11,191 nt of DNA from SIG454 sp045578465 (GCA_045578465.1 JAZNKJ010000044.1:1-11191), one strand, 5' to 3'; shown: positions 1 to 6,503, counted from the first letter of the stretch. Notes: generated by a model from the letters alone, not told the origin. Translations and numbers: made by a program.

Positions 1-144
1 AAGGAGGAAAGAATCATCGAGCACGGGGAGAGAATTGCCCAGATGGTAATAACTCCTTATTATACTGCGGAATATATTGAAAAAGATGAGCTTTCCGAAA
101 CGGTCAGAGGACAGGGCGGATTTGGCTCAACGGGGATTAAATAA
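1..144 (+). CDS. dut: dUTP diphosphatase, C-terminal 47 residues (5' end outside window)
   Basis: The frame is open from base 1 to a TAA at 142-144. The 47 visible residues carry the last two signature motifs of trimeric dUTPases: motif IV as ERIAQM (visible residues 10-15) and the glycine-rich motif V as RGQGGFGSTG (residues 36-45), which in this family closes over the nucleotide in the neighbouring subunit's active site. The enzyme hydrolyses dUTP to dUMP and pyrophosphate, keeping uracil out of DNA and feeding dTMP synthesis in the cytosol. Its stop codon directly abuts the ATG of the DUF523 gene (TAAATG), so the two are probably co-transcribed and translationally coupled. Phages can also carry dut, but this copy points toward the phage operon on the opposite strand and sits beside a typical chromosomal gene, so I read it as a host gene. 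Confidence 0.93.
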   Translation, partial: KEERIIEHGERIAQMVITPYYTAEYIEKDELSETVRGQGGFGSTGIK

Positions 145-582
145 ATGAAAGAAAATATAATCGTAAGCGCCTGTCTTTTAGGTGAGACTTGCCGTTATGA
201 CGGGAAAAGTAAGCCCTGCCAGGCGGTTATCAAGCTTAAAGATAGGTATAATCTCATTCCCGTCTGCCCCGAGGTTATGGGCGGACTTGAAACCCCAAGA
301 CACCCCTCTGAAATTATAGGGGAGCGTGTCATCGGAAAGGACGGGAGCGATAATACGAAAGAGTATAAAAAGGGAGCGGAAATTGCCCTTGATGTAGCTA
401 TAAAAAATGATGTAAATAAAGCTATCTTAAAAGCGAAAAGTCCCTCCTGCGGAAAAGGGAAAATCTATGACGGAACCTTTTCGGGAAAGCTAAAAGAGGG
501 TAATGGCATAACCGCAAAGCTCTTTATGGAAAACGGAATAGAAGTATTAACAGAAGAAGAAATAAAAACCTACTTGCTTTAA
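145..582 (+). CDS. DUF523 family protein (TudS-like, possible Fe-S thiouracil desulfidase)
   Basis: This is a complete 145-residue protein of the DUF523 family, close to the usual length of the single-domain form. Visible family motifs are SACLLGETCRYDG (residues 8-20), the CPEVMGGLETPRHPSEI block (41-57) and SPSCGKGKIYDGTFSG (99-114). Cysteines are at 10, 16, 25, 41 and 102. In the characterised member TudS, three conserved cysteines bind a catalytic [4Fe-4S] cluster that removes sulfur from thiouracil; C10, C41 and C102 are the likely equivalents here, by inference. Most DUF523 proteins have no tested function, so the desulfidase role is a suggestion. It follows dut with no gap and has only a weak GGGG-type ribosome site about 12 bases upstream, consistent with coupling to dut. 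Its last codons and stop lie inside a terminator hairpin and overlap the stop codon of the convergent amidase gene. Confidence 0.88.
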   Translation: MKENIIVSACLLGETCRYDGKSKPCQAVIKLKDRYNLIPVCPEVMGGLETPRHPSEIIGERVIGKDGSDNTKEYKKGAEIALDVAIKNDVNKAILKAKSPSCGKGKIYDGTFSGKLKEGNGITAKLFMENGIEVLTEEEIKTYLL

Positions 583-596
583 GCAAGTAGGTTTTT
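564..596. terminator. Bidirectional intrinsic terminator shared by convergent operons
   Basis: A perfect inverted repeat pairs 564-579 with 581-596. In practice it forms a 9-bp GC-containing stem (cctacttgc at 569-577 with gcaagtagg at 583-591) around a 5-nt loop, flanked by an A-run on the left and a T-run on the right. It therefore reads as a Rho-independent terminator on both strands. It would end the dut-DUF523 transcript on + and the phage lysis transcript on -. The tetranucleotide TTAA at 579-582 holds both stop codons. Confidence 0.9.
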
Positions 597-1190
597 TGTT
601 GGGTTAACCAGTTTATAATATCCCCAATACATTGGGGAGTTTTCTTTTTTTGCCTTAGTTAAGGCAAGAATAAACCCTTTTGGGTCGTCAATGTTAAAGT
701 GCTTTTCTGCAAGCTCTTTTGTTATCTCTTCGGGAGTTTCAATAAGAACGACAGATGAGGCGGTTACTTCATCAAAAGGGAAATATTGTCCGGGGCAAGC
801 GGTAGCCTGAAAGTCGCAGTGCTTTTTAACTTTGGCATCGGGAAAAACGCTTTTGAGATAATATATAAGCTCTTTTCCCGATTTAAGCTGCGCCTCAGGC
901 ATATTTTTATCTGTGGAATGATAATTCCCCTCAAAGCAAACACCGATTGAAACAGCGTTTTTGCCGAGAGTGTGAGCGCCTACTGTGTCAAGAGGTCTAC
1001 CCCGATAAACACTTCCATCTTTTCGGATATAGAAATGATAACCCATTCCGCTCCAACCATTTTTAAGGTGCCCTGAGTGAATGCTTTTGACATCCCCCTC
1101 GCCTGCACGATGATGAAGAATTATATAGTCGGTGGCGGTTCGCTTTTCAAGACTTCCTTTGAAGGAAAAATCATTTTCGATTATGTTCAT
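579..1190 (-). CDS. N-acetylmuramoyl-L-alanine amidase endolysin (Amidase_2 / T7-lysozyme type)
   Basis: A 203-residue zinc amidase that would cut the bond between MurNAc and L-Ala in peptidoglycan, releasing particles after the holin opens the membrane. The catalytic domain spans about residues 15-140. It begins with DYIILHHRAG, whose HH at 26-27 includes the first zinc histidine, followed by GYHFYIRKDG (50-59) and a VGAHTLGKN block (70-78). The other two zinc ligands are H124 and C132 in KKHCDFQATACPG (122-134). The last 60 or so residues match no cell-wall-binding domain I recognise. There is no signal peptide, as expected for a holin-dependent lysin. The start overlaps the holin stop by one base (TAATG) and has a GGCGGG ribosome site upstream. 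The C-terminal codons run into the shared terminator, and the stop overlaps the DUF523 stop. Confidence 0.92.
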   Translation of the reverse strand: MNIIENDFSFKGSLEKRTATDYIILHHRAGEGDVKSIHSGHLKNGWSGMGYHFYIRKDGSVYRGRPLDTVGAHTLGKNAVSIGVCFEGNYHSTDKNMPEAQLKSGKELIYYLKSVFPDAKVKKHCDFQATACPGQYFPFDEVTASSVVLIETPEEITKELAEKHFNIDDPKGFILALTKAKKENSPMYWGYYKLVNPTKNLLA

Positions 1191-1642
1191 TATTTTATCC
1201 CGCCTTTCTGCTCGTCAACTGCTTTTGAGGCTATTTCAAGTCCCGTTGTTAAAAAAGACGGAACATCAACTCCAAGAGCGATTAAGTTCTCTAATATTGA
1301 GCGGATTTCGTTTATAATAAAGGTTGCAAGGGTAAACCAGCCTAAAAGTCGTGTGAAGGATAGGTCAAGGCCGATAGCGCTCCCCATATTTTCGAAAGAC
1401 AGGGATATGAAAAAGGAAAGGGAAATAACAACCCAATACCCGACTTTTTTAATAATCCCCATAAGTCCTCTGGCAGAGCTTTCTTTTAGGGAGAGCTTTG
1501 CCTTAATAATACCTGTTATATAATCCACGAGGTTTAAGATTAAAAATGCGGCGAAGAGATACCAGAACCTCCCGAAAAGAGAAGATAAAAGAGCAACAGC
1601 CATTCCCCAGAGAGAGTTTGCTTTGCTAAGTAGTTTGTCCAT
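1190..1642 (-). CDS. Phage holin, Phage_holin_4 / TcdE family
   Basis: A 150-residue membrane protein with hydrophobic segments at about residues 11-44 (possibly two close helices), 66-84 and 96-115. Family hallmarks are LVDYITGIIKAK (38-49), SARGLMGIIKKVGYW (56-70) and the motif NEIRSILENL (111-120), all typical of the clostridial holins related to TcdE. It would accumulate in the cytoplasmic membrane and open lesions that let the amidase encoded next reach the wall. An AAAGGA ribosome site lies just upstream of the ATG. Its stop shares one base with the amidase start, making a compact two-gene lysis cassette at the end of the late operon. No second in-frame start that would make an obvious antiholin is apparent. 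Confidence 0.92.
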   Translation of the reverse strand: MDKLLSKANSLWGMAVALLSSLFGRFWYLFAAFLILNLVDYITGIIKAKLSLKESSARGLMGIIKKVGYWVVISLSFFISLSFENMGSAIGLDLSFTRLLGWFTLATFIINEIRSILENLIALGVDVPSFLTTGLEIASKAVDEQKGGIK

Positions 1643-1660
1643 AAGATGTCCTTTCTGATT

Positions 1661-2452
1661 TTAAAATACAGTTAAATATACGGTGTATCCGTCTTCTGTA
1701 CGGGTGTATAAATCCTTTTTGGAAGTCAGGATTAAATTTCCGTTAACATAGGCAAGCTTTACACTTCCTACTGACGGGAGAGAAAAACTTTCCTGATTCT
1801 GATAAAGCCTGCTTCCTCCAAGAGGAAAAGATATATCGAACAGGCCCTTTTCGAAGTTATAGATGGCAAAAAGCCCCTTATCCTGAGACAAGATAATTGC
1901 CTTTGAATACCCCTCCCCAATGTCTAAGGTAAAAAGAGGTGTTCCTGCCGGAATGGTTTTTTTGGGTATTCCCAAAGAAGGACTGACTTCAATAATCGGT
2001 CGGGAGCCATAGTTTGCAATTTTTGAAAAGGCGAGATTTCGCTTGTCGCAAATTTGACTGTTTTCAACAGTTGCAAGAAGAACATAGTCTCTGCCGTCCT
2101 GAGGCAGTGTTTTTTCGCAGAGGGGAATATTCTGATGAATTAAATCGCTGTATATATAAACATAGTGCAGTTCTTCCCCTGTAACAGGAAGAACCTCGTC
2201 TGAAATAATAATATAGCTTCCGTCAGGCATAATAACTGTTCCGCTTTCGATTTTAACAGAAGTTCTATCTTCATCTGCCCAGGAAACCGCGCAACGCTCA
2301 TCTGAAAGGGTAACTCCGCTTTCTGCAACATTTGCGAGGATGTCGTTAGGAGAGGACGGGGCAACTCCTGCCCCTGTGATTGCGGATAAAACCTCGTTTA
2401 TATCAAGGTTTGAATATGCTGTATCGGATTTGAATTTACTGATATAAGCCAT
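1661..2452 (-). CDS. Putative baseplate / receptor-binding or tail-fibre-like structural protein
   Basis: A 263-residue protein that I cannot assign to a named family. It lies between the Gp37-like tail-tip gene and the lysis cassette, where siphophages usually encode baseplate or receptor-binding proteins, so that role is inferred from position. The N-terminal half has a pattern common in phage structural proteins: SVKIESGTVIMPDGS (about 66-80), a strand-rich LHYVYIY segment and GRDYVLLATVENSQICDKR (about 120-138). The C-terminal half is beta-rich with short hydrophobic strands and ends in TEDGYTVYLTVF. There is no membrane segment, signal peptide or hydrolase motif. An excellent AAAGGAGGT ribosome site precedes the ATG, which abuts the upstream stop (TAAATG). 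It is the only candidate host-recognition protein in the window. Confidence 0.6.
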   Translation of the reverse strand: MAYISKFKSDTAYSNLDINEVLSAITGAGVAPSSPNDILANVAESGVTLSDERCAVSWADEDRTSVKIESGTVIMPDGSYIIISDEVLPVTGEELHYVYIYSDLIHQNIPLCEKTLPQDGRDYVLLATVENSQICDKRNLAFSKIANYGSRPIIEVSPSLGIPKKTIPAGTPLFTLDIGEGYSKAIILSQDKGLFAIYNFEKGLFDISFPLGGSRLYQNQESFSLPSVGSVKLAYVNGNLILTSKKDLYTRTEDGYTVYLTVF

Positions 2453-3574
2453 TTATTTTACCTCCTTTAAAGTGGGATTTTCTACTGTTTTTAAGTTGTC
2501 TCGGCTGAGGACTATGTCCGTAACCTGACAAAGAGATGTTTTGATTTTGCCGTTGGATTTATATTGTACCGTAACAAAGTCCCCCAGGGAATAATCCCTT
2601 GAAAATTGTATGTTCTTAGGGAAAACGGAAAATTGCCGTTTCGTTATAAGCTCCGAGAGAGAGGCAAGACCTTCCTCTTTGGTAGAGCCTGATGAAATGC
2701 TGAACCATTTGTATTTATCTGAAACCGTGGTGTCGGGAACATAAACATAAACGGGGTCGGGAACGGAAAGGCTCTTTTTCCACTTTCCGTCCTCACTCTT
2801 GCAGTAAATATAGTCCCCATTCTCCCAGGTATAATCGAATCGGGTTACACCGTCACCTGCATTTGTCACGCGATAACACTTTCCGAAGTTTGAAGAGCGG
2901 TTATTTAAGAGACTTGGAGAATTATTATAAACATTCCAGGTAGAGATAACAGGGAAGTGCATCTGGTAAGAAAAGGAATTTGAAAGGTCCAGTAAATCTT
3001 TTTCTGTTGTAAAGCTTTCCAGAGTTTCTTCGTCTTCACAAATATATAAATCCATGTCTGCTCCCTTTAAAATATCAAGATAGAATTTATTATCTTCGTG
3101 AGAAAAGCGAACAGAGTGCCCTCCGTTTACTAAGTCAAGAGTGGATTTAAGGGAGTCGGAAAGAAGGGTAACTCTATTTGATTCAAAGGAAGAAGAATTG
3201 GATAAATCAGCCACATTTCCCAAAGAAATATCGCACCCGTAGGAACTTTTAAGAAGTGTCTGGGCTAAGGCTTTGGCAGAGCCTGAAAGAGATTGCGGGG
3301 GAACAATCATTTTAGATAAAAGCCAGGATAAAGAGCGGCAATAGATGGTAAAATCATCTTCGGTTTTATGACCGATAACGATATCCTGGAAAATCCCGTC
3401 CTGCTCTAAAATTAGATAATCTTTTTCCGCTATAACACAGGAGAGAGGGTCCTGAGTATCAATATGGAACTCGGAGGAGCCTATGCCGTTAAAAGATAAA
3501 TTCCGATATGAAGAAATAACTTTGTCGGTTACCCCAAGCTCATTCCCTTCAAAATCGTAAAGAAAAAGCTCCAT
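2453..3574 (-). CDS. Siphovirus Gp37-like tail-tip protein (tail-associated)
   Basis: A 373-residue protein resembling the siphovirus ReqiPepy6 Gp37-like family, built like the N-terminal part of tail-tip hub proteins. The start MELFLYDFEGNELGV (1-15), the following beta-rich segment with FHIDTQDPL (36-44) and the terminal stretch SLGDFVTVQYKSNGKIKTS (329-347) fit the family layout of an opening jelly-roll-like domain and a closing 'GD-V-V' strand pair. It should cap the tail tube below the distal tail protein. No peptidoglycan hydrolase domain is fused to it, unlike many Tal proteins, and its length is near that of the bare Gp37-like form. The gene is flanked by TAAATG junctions on both sides and has a GAGGGGG ribosome site. 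Confidence 0.75.
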   Translation of the reverse strand: MELFLYDFEGNELGVTDKVISSYRNLSFNGIGSSEFHIDTQDPLSCVIAEKDYLILEQDGIFQDIVIGHKTEDDFTIYCRSLSWLLSKMIVPPQSLSGSAKALAQTLLKSSYGCDISLGNVADLSNSSSFESNRVTLLSDSLKSTLDLVNGGHSVRFSHEDNKFYLDILKGADMDLYICEDEETLESFTTEKDLLDLSNSFSYQMHFPVISTWNVYNNSPSLLNNRSSNFGKCYRVTNAGDGVTRFDYTWENGDYIYCKSEDGKWKKSLSVPDPVYVYVPDTTVSDKYKWFSISSGSTKEEGLASLSELITKRQFSVFPKNIQFSRDYSLGDFVTVQYKSNGKIKTSLCQVTDIVLSRDNLKTVENPTLKEVK

Positions 3575-4474
3575 TTAATAAACCCCCTCTATGTATTGAT
3601 TTTCGTAAGAAAGGGATGCAGATAGGATGTTCCCCGTGCTTAAATTGTTAAGGATAATCCTGTTTTCCCCCGGCTCTAAATAAAAGTCAGAAAGACTTGA
3701 ATTTTCGTCGCGAAAAGGAAGAAGATTAACCCCAAGACTACTTTTTAAATATCGCCTGTCTAAATCGGAGCGGGGGTCAAAAGAGATAGTAAGGGTTTCT
3801 CCGTCGGTTAAAGCATAGGAAAGGGCAAATCGCTGAATTATCTCGTTTGGGGAGTTAGGACTAACCCTTAAAAGCTCGATTCCGTTTGAGCTATCTGAGT
3901 TTCCGAAGGAGTGTATTTTAAAGGTAGGATATGCCTTGATATCTCCCGTGTTTAAAAGAAGGAGATCATTGTTTTTTGCCCCCCAGATTGTTGGCGTGTC
4001 CAGATTCCATTTCCCGCTTTCCTCATCAAATCTAATGTTTTTTATAGTTTCATAGCAAGGCAGGGAAACAGTCTGAGTATCAAAAAAATAAGGATTGTCG
4101 CAAACAAACTGTGCCACGAAAGAGCGTGAGCGGGAACTGTTTTGGGTAAAGGACTCCACCTTAACCTGATTTACCGTAATCCTTCGGCAGGAGGTATCAA
4201 AATAGGTGTAAAGAGTCCCCTCTTCTGATAAGATTTTATAAAGCTTTGCTGTAAGGGAAGAAGTGTCCTTCCCTGAAATATCAAAGGACATAGAAATTGT
4301 TCTTGGCGCAAAGTGGGAAGAAAGAGTCCTTTGCCCGTCAAAATCAAGATATTCCCGTGTCTGATATTTTTTCTCAGGGGTGCCAAGCCCCACAATTTCG
4401 CGAATTGAAAAATCGGAGAGACCGCCGGAGAAGGTAAGCTCTCCTAAATCGTTTTTATAAACAATGTATGACAT
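3575..4474 (-). CDS. Distal tail protein Dit (Sipho_tail family)
   Basis: A 299-residue protein of the phage tail / distal tail protein family, which forms the hexameric ring joining the tail tube to the tip. N-terminal features fit Dit: RTISMSFDISGKD (58-70), LYKILSEEGTLYTYFD (78-93), RRITVNQVKVESF (97-109) and the characteristic FVCDNPYFFDT (123-133). The C-terminal half (about 150-299) is beta-rich, with a segment around ENRIILNNLSTGNI typical of the galectin-like domain. The gene lies directly downstream of the tape-measure-like gene and upstream of the Gp37-like gene, which is the canonical siphophage order. It has an AAGGGGG ribosome site, and only two bases separate its start from the upstream stop. 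Confidence 0.85.
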   Translation of the reverse strand: MSYIVYKNDLGELTFSGGLSDFSIREIVGLGTPEKKYQTREYLDFDGQRTLSSHFAPRTISMSFDISGKDTSSLTAKLYKILSEEGTLYTYFDTSCRRITVNQVKVESFTQNSSRSRSFVAQFVCDNPYFFDTQTVSLPCYETIKNIRFDEESGKWNLDTPTIWGAKNNDLLLLNTGDIKAYPTFKIHSFGNSDSSNGIELLRVSPNSPNEIIQRFALSYALTDGETLTISFDPRSDLDRRYLKSSLGVNLLPFRDENSSLSDFYLEPGENRIILNNLSTGNILSASLSYENQYIEGVY

Positions 4475-4476
4475 AT

Positions 4477-5451
4477 TTATTGCCCCCTTAATCTGGCCTT
4501 AGTGGTTGCATTTTCCCAGGCAGTTATTTGTTCAAAAGTCGAGTCTTTGGAAGAACCCACCGTAAAGCTCTGGTTATAAGTAACATTTGTAGTAGGGTTG
4601 GCGGTGTTTCCAGAAAGACTGAAAGAATATGACGGAGAAGCAAGAGAAGAGCTGAAAGACGAAATCATACTTCTGACATTTTCAAGCTGTTTTTCAAGGT
4701 TTTTAACAAAAGCATAGCCGAAATTTTCAGCAGAAATAGTTCCGCTTAATGTGAAGCTCTCGGGAATTTCAAAGCCTAGCTTCTCAAGCTCAGTCTTCAT
4801 ATATGATGCAGTTTTATCAACTGCCTGGGTGAAATCCTCGGAGAAAAGTTCAGCGGAAATCCTCTTTGTAAGATTTTGGTTTTCTGAGTATCCTTGTACA
4901 ACTTTCCCAAAATCTGCGTCAGAGGCATTAAGCAAAAGGGATGCAAATTTGCTTCCTTCCGTAACTGACATATCGGAAAGAGTAGACAAAAATCCACTCA
5001 TTAAGGATGAGTCAAATCCGCCCTCATTAAGCCTTTCCTTAATGCTGACAATGGCCTTATAATATTCCATAAGCTCACGATTTGCCGCAGAGTAATCGTT
5101 TAGCATATCGTAGCTTAAAGTGCTGCCGTTTTCCCCACCGCCGTAGACATTAAAATGGGAGTGGGTGGAGTTTTTGTGAGCAGAAAGCTTTTTCAAAAGC
5201 TTTTCCTGACTGTTTAAAACCTTTTCGATATTTTCTTCTGCCACCTGAGAAAGAGAGGCGTAAATATCCTTGATTTCGGTTTTAAGAGCAGTCATAATTT
5301 TCTTCTCTTCTTTTGTAAGATTTTTAAGAGAAGCAATGTAGCGTAAATTATAGTTTTTTTGAAGTTTTAAAAGCTCCTCGTTTTTTTGTCTTTCAATTTC
5401 AATTTCCTCTTTTGCCGTATTTGCCTTTTCGGCGTCAGTGTTGTATGGCAT
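4477..5451 (-). CDS. Miniature tail tape-measure-like protein
   Basis: A 324-residue protein in the tape-measure position, between the Gp15 chaperone and Dit. Residues about 8-95 are rich in K, E and L and predicted to be coiled coil. The region 115-210 (YDMLNDYSAANREL, then GGFDSSLMSGFLSTLSDMS, then LLLNASDADFGKVV) resembles the C-terminal part of clostridial tape measure proteins, as does the low-complexity tail with NVTYNQSF (289-296) and the ending ENATTKARLRG. Siphophage tape measures are usually about 600-1500 residues and contain hydrophobic segments and often a hydrolase; none is present here. The gene has its own AAGGAG ribosome site and begins 12 bases after the chaperone stop, with no leftover coding debris, so it looks like an intact short gene. 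By the usual 0.15 nm per residue it predicts a tail of about 49 nm. Confidence 0.7.
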   Translation of the reverse strand: MPYNTDAEKANTAKEEIEIERQKNEELLKLQKNYNLRYIASLKNLTKEEKKIMTALKTEIKDIYASLSQVAEENIEKVLNSQEKLLKKLSAHKNSTHSHFNVYGGGENGSTLSYDMLNDYSAANRELMEYYKAIVSIKERLNEGGFDSSLMSGFLSTLSDMSVTEGSKFASLLLNASDADFGKVVQGYSENQNLTKRISAELFSEDFTQAVDKTASYMKTELEKLGFEIPESFTLSGTISAENFGYAFVKNLEKQLENVRSMISSFSSSLASPSYSFSLSGNTANPTTNVTYNQSFTVGSSKDSTFEQITAWENATTKARLRGQ

Positions 5452-5463
5452 AAAATCAACTCC

Positions 5464-6015
5464 TTAAAAAATTTTGCCGATTTCCTCTGACATACGGGGT
5501 GCATCAGAAGGAAGTCGGTAAAGGCGTTTTAGCTTACGGATAAAACGCTTTTCATTTGTGTCTTTGATTGTGGATAAATCCAAAGTCCTTATTTTAACAA
5601 TCTCCGTAAACTTGCAGGAATCAAGAGCGAAAAATAAAGCTAAAAACCTCCACCAATGAAGACGGGCGGAGGTCAAATCTATGCCGTATTGGGAAAGAAA
5701 CGCGGCATAAATAAGTCCGCCGTCATGGGAGAAAGAAAAAGCTGTGTTGCCGCCACTGCCCCTATCCTCAGATGGTGAGGAAAAGGGGGATAAGAATTCT
5801 CCTATTGATTTAATAGCTTCATCAACGGATGACGGCAAGACAGAAGAAGTAAAGATAAGAGAAAAGATTTTTATGATTTTGTCGGCAGGGGAGATATTTT
5901 CCTCTGAAAATATCTCCGAGATTTCCATCCATACGCGAAAGTCGGTATTGATTTCATATTCCCTGCCTGAAATTAAAAGAAAGTCAGGATGTGGCTTGGT
6001 AAGAAACCCTATCAT
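5464..6015 (-). CDS. Tail assembly chaperone, Gp15 family
   Basis: With the start chosen at 6015 this is a 183-residue protein of the bacteriophage Gp15 family. Strong family signatures are DFRVWMEISEIF (25-36), DGGLIYAAFLSQYGIDL (98-114) and the tryptophan pair in LHWWRFLALFFAL (119-131), followed by a basic stretch ending KRLYRLPSDAP. The family is encoded just before the tape measure and is thought to act as the chaperone that holds it during tail tube assembly. The ATG at 6015-6013 overlaps the tail tube stop as ATGA, implying translational reinitiation; no good Shine-Dalgarno is visible. An in-frame start at 6033 would add six residues and is less likely. The gene contains a perfect 12-bp inverted repeat near its beginning. 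No separate upstream chaperone or frameshift partner is seen. Confidence 0.85.
   Translation of the reverse strand: MIGFLTKPHPDFLLISGREYEINTDFRVWMEISEIFSEENISPADKIIKIFSLIFTSSVLPSSVDEAIKSIGEFLSPFSSPSEDRGSGGNTAFSFSHDGGLIYAAFLSQYGIDLTSARLHWWRFLALFFALDSCKFTEIVKIRTLDLSTIKDTNEKRFIRKLKRLYRLPSDAPRMSEEIGKIF
5890..5917. repeat. Perfect 12-bp inverted repeat (hairpin) inside the Gp15 gene
   Basis: ggagatattttc (5890-5901) and gaaaatatctcc (5906-5917) are exact reverse complements separated by the four bases ctct. On the transcribed - strand this gives a 12-bp stem with loop AGAG, about 100 bases after the Gp15 start. It has no following U-run, so it is not a standard terminator. It encodes residues around EIFSEENIS of the chaperone. 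Confidence 0.85.
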
Positions 6016-6494
6016 AAAGCCACAAAGGAGCAAGTTTCCCAGTTATCTTCGGTTGTTGCAGTGCCCACCATTCTTTTGCCGTTTGCATAGAAAGTTCCGC
6101 TGTAATCATAAGCGGTAGAGTCGCTTCCCTCTTTGTCGGGAACAACAGACCACTGCCGAAGGGATGCCGGGCATTCACTGCCGGAATTATTGGCTGTGTC
6201 AACAAAAATAATGTTTACAAGAGCGCCGTCTCCGACTAGCTCATTGTCAGTAATATTAACAATAATCTGATGGGATGCGTTCTCGTTATCATAGTCAAAG
6301 CTGTATGAAACGGATGGAGCATAGCTGACAACATCGTTGCGTTTAAAGTCCTCGTCAATATACTGACGGGAGTAGTTAACAGGGTTTTTACTTACTGAAA
6401 ATTCAGTAAAGTTTTTAAGTCTGTGATAAGTTGTTTCTTCGCCGATTGTAACAGCCAAGAAAGCAAGTTTTTCACTTCTTTTAAGTTTACTCAT
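6012..6494 (-). CDS. Major tail (tube) protein
   Basis: A 160-residue protein with the size and strand-rich pattern of small clostridial tail tube proteins: FLAVTIGEETTYHRLKNFTE (12-31), then PVNYSRQYIDED (38-49), a central SVSYSFDYDNENASHQIIV block (61-79) and GTFYANGKRMVGTATTED near the end. Hexamers of such proteins stack to form the tail tube, and the gene lies immediately before the Gp15 chaperone and tape measure, the canonical place. The frame is open upstream to 6596, but the ATG at 6494 is preferred: it has an AGAAAGG ribosome site nine bases upstream, and the extra 34 residues would overlap the preceding gene. The 58-nt gap before it is the longest in the operon and contains a hairpin. 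The stop overlaps the next start as ATGA. Confidence 0.75.
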   Translation of the reverse strand: MSKLKRSEKLAFLAVTIGEETTYHRLKNFTEFSVSKNPVNYSRQYIDEDFKRNDVVSYAPSVSYSFDYDNENASHQIIVNITDNELVGDGALVNIIFVDTANNSGSECPASLRQWSVVPDKEGSDSTAYDYSGTFYANGKRMVGTATTEDNWETCSFVAL

Positions 6495-6503
6495 AACAAA
6501 AAA

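Noticed and set aside
1077..1523. A 148-codon + strand open frame across the amidase start and holin gene
   Set aside because: It is antisense to two well-supported genes, has no ribosome site and no recognisable family; its translation mirrors the membrane helices of the holin.
5464..5920. Programmed frameshift in the chaperone gene
   Set aside because: No standard slippery heptamer lies before the 12-bp hairpin, and the T-run near the stop leads to a nearby stop in the -1 frame and misses the tape-measure frame in +1.
5744..6118. A 124-codon + strand open frame opposite Gp15 and the tail tube gene
   Set aside because: It is antisense to two genes with clear family signatures, has no ribosome site, and has a low-complexity translation.
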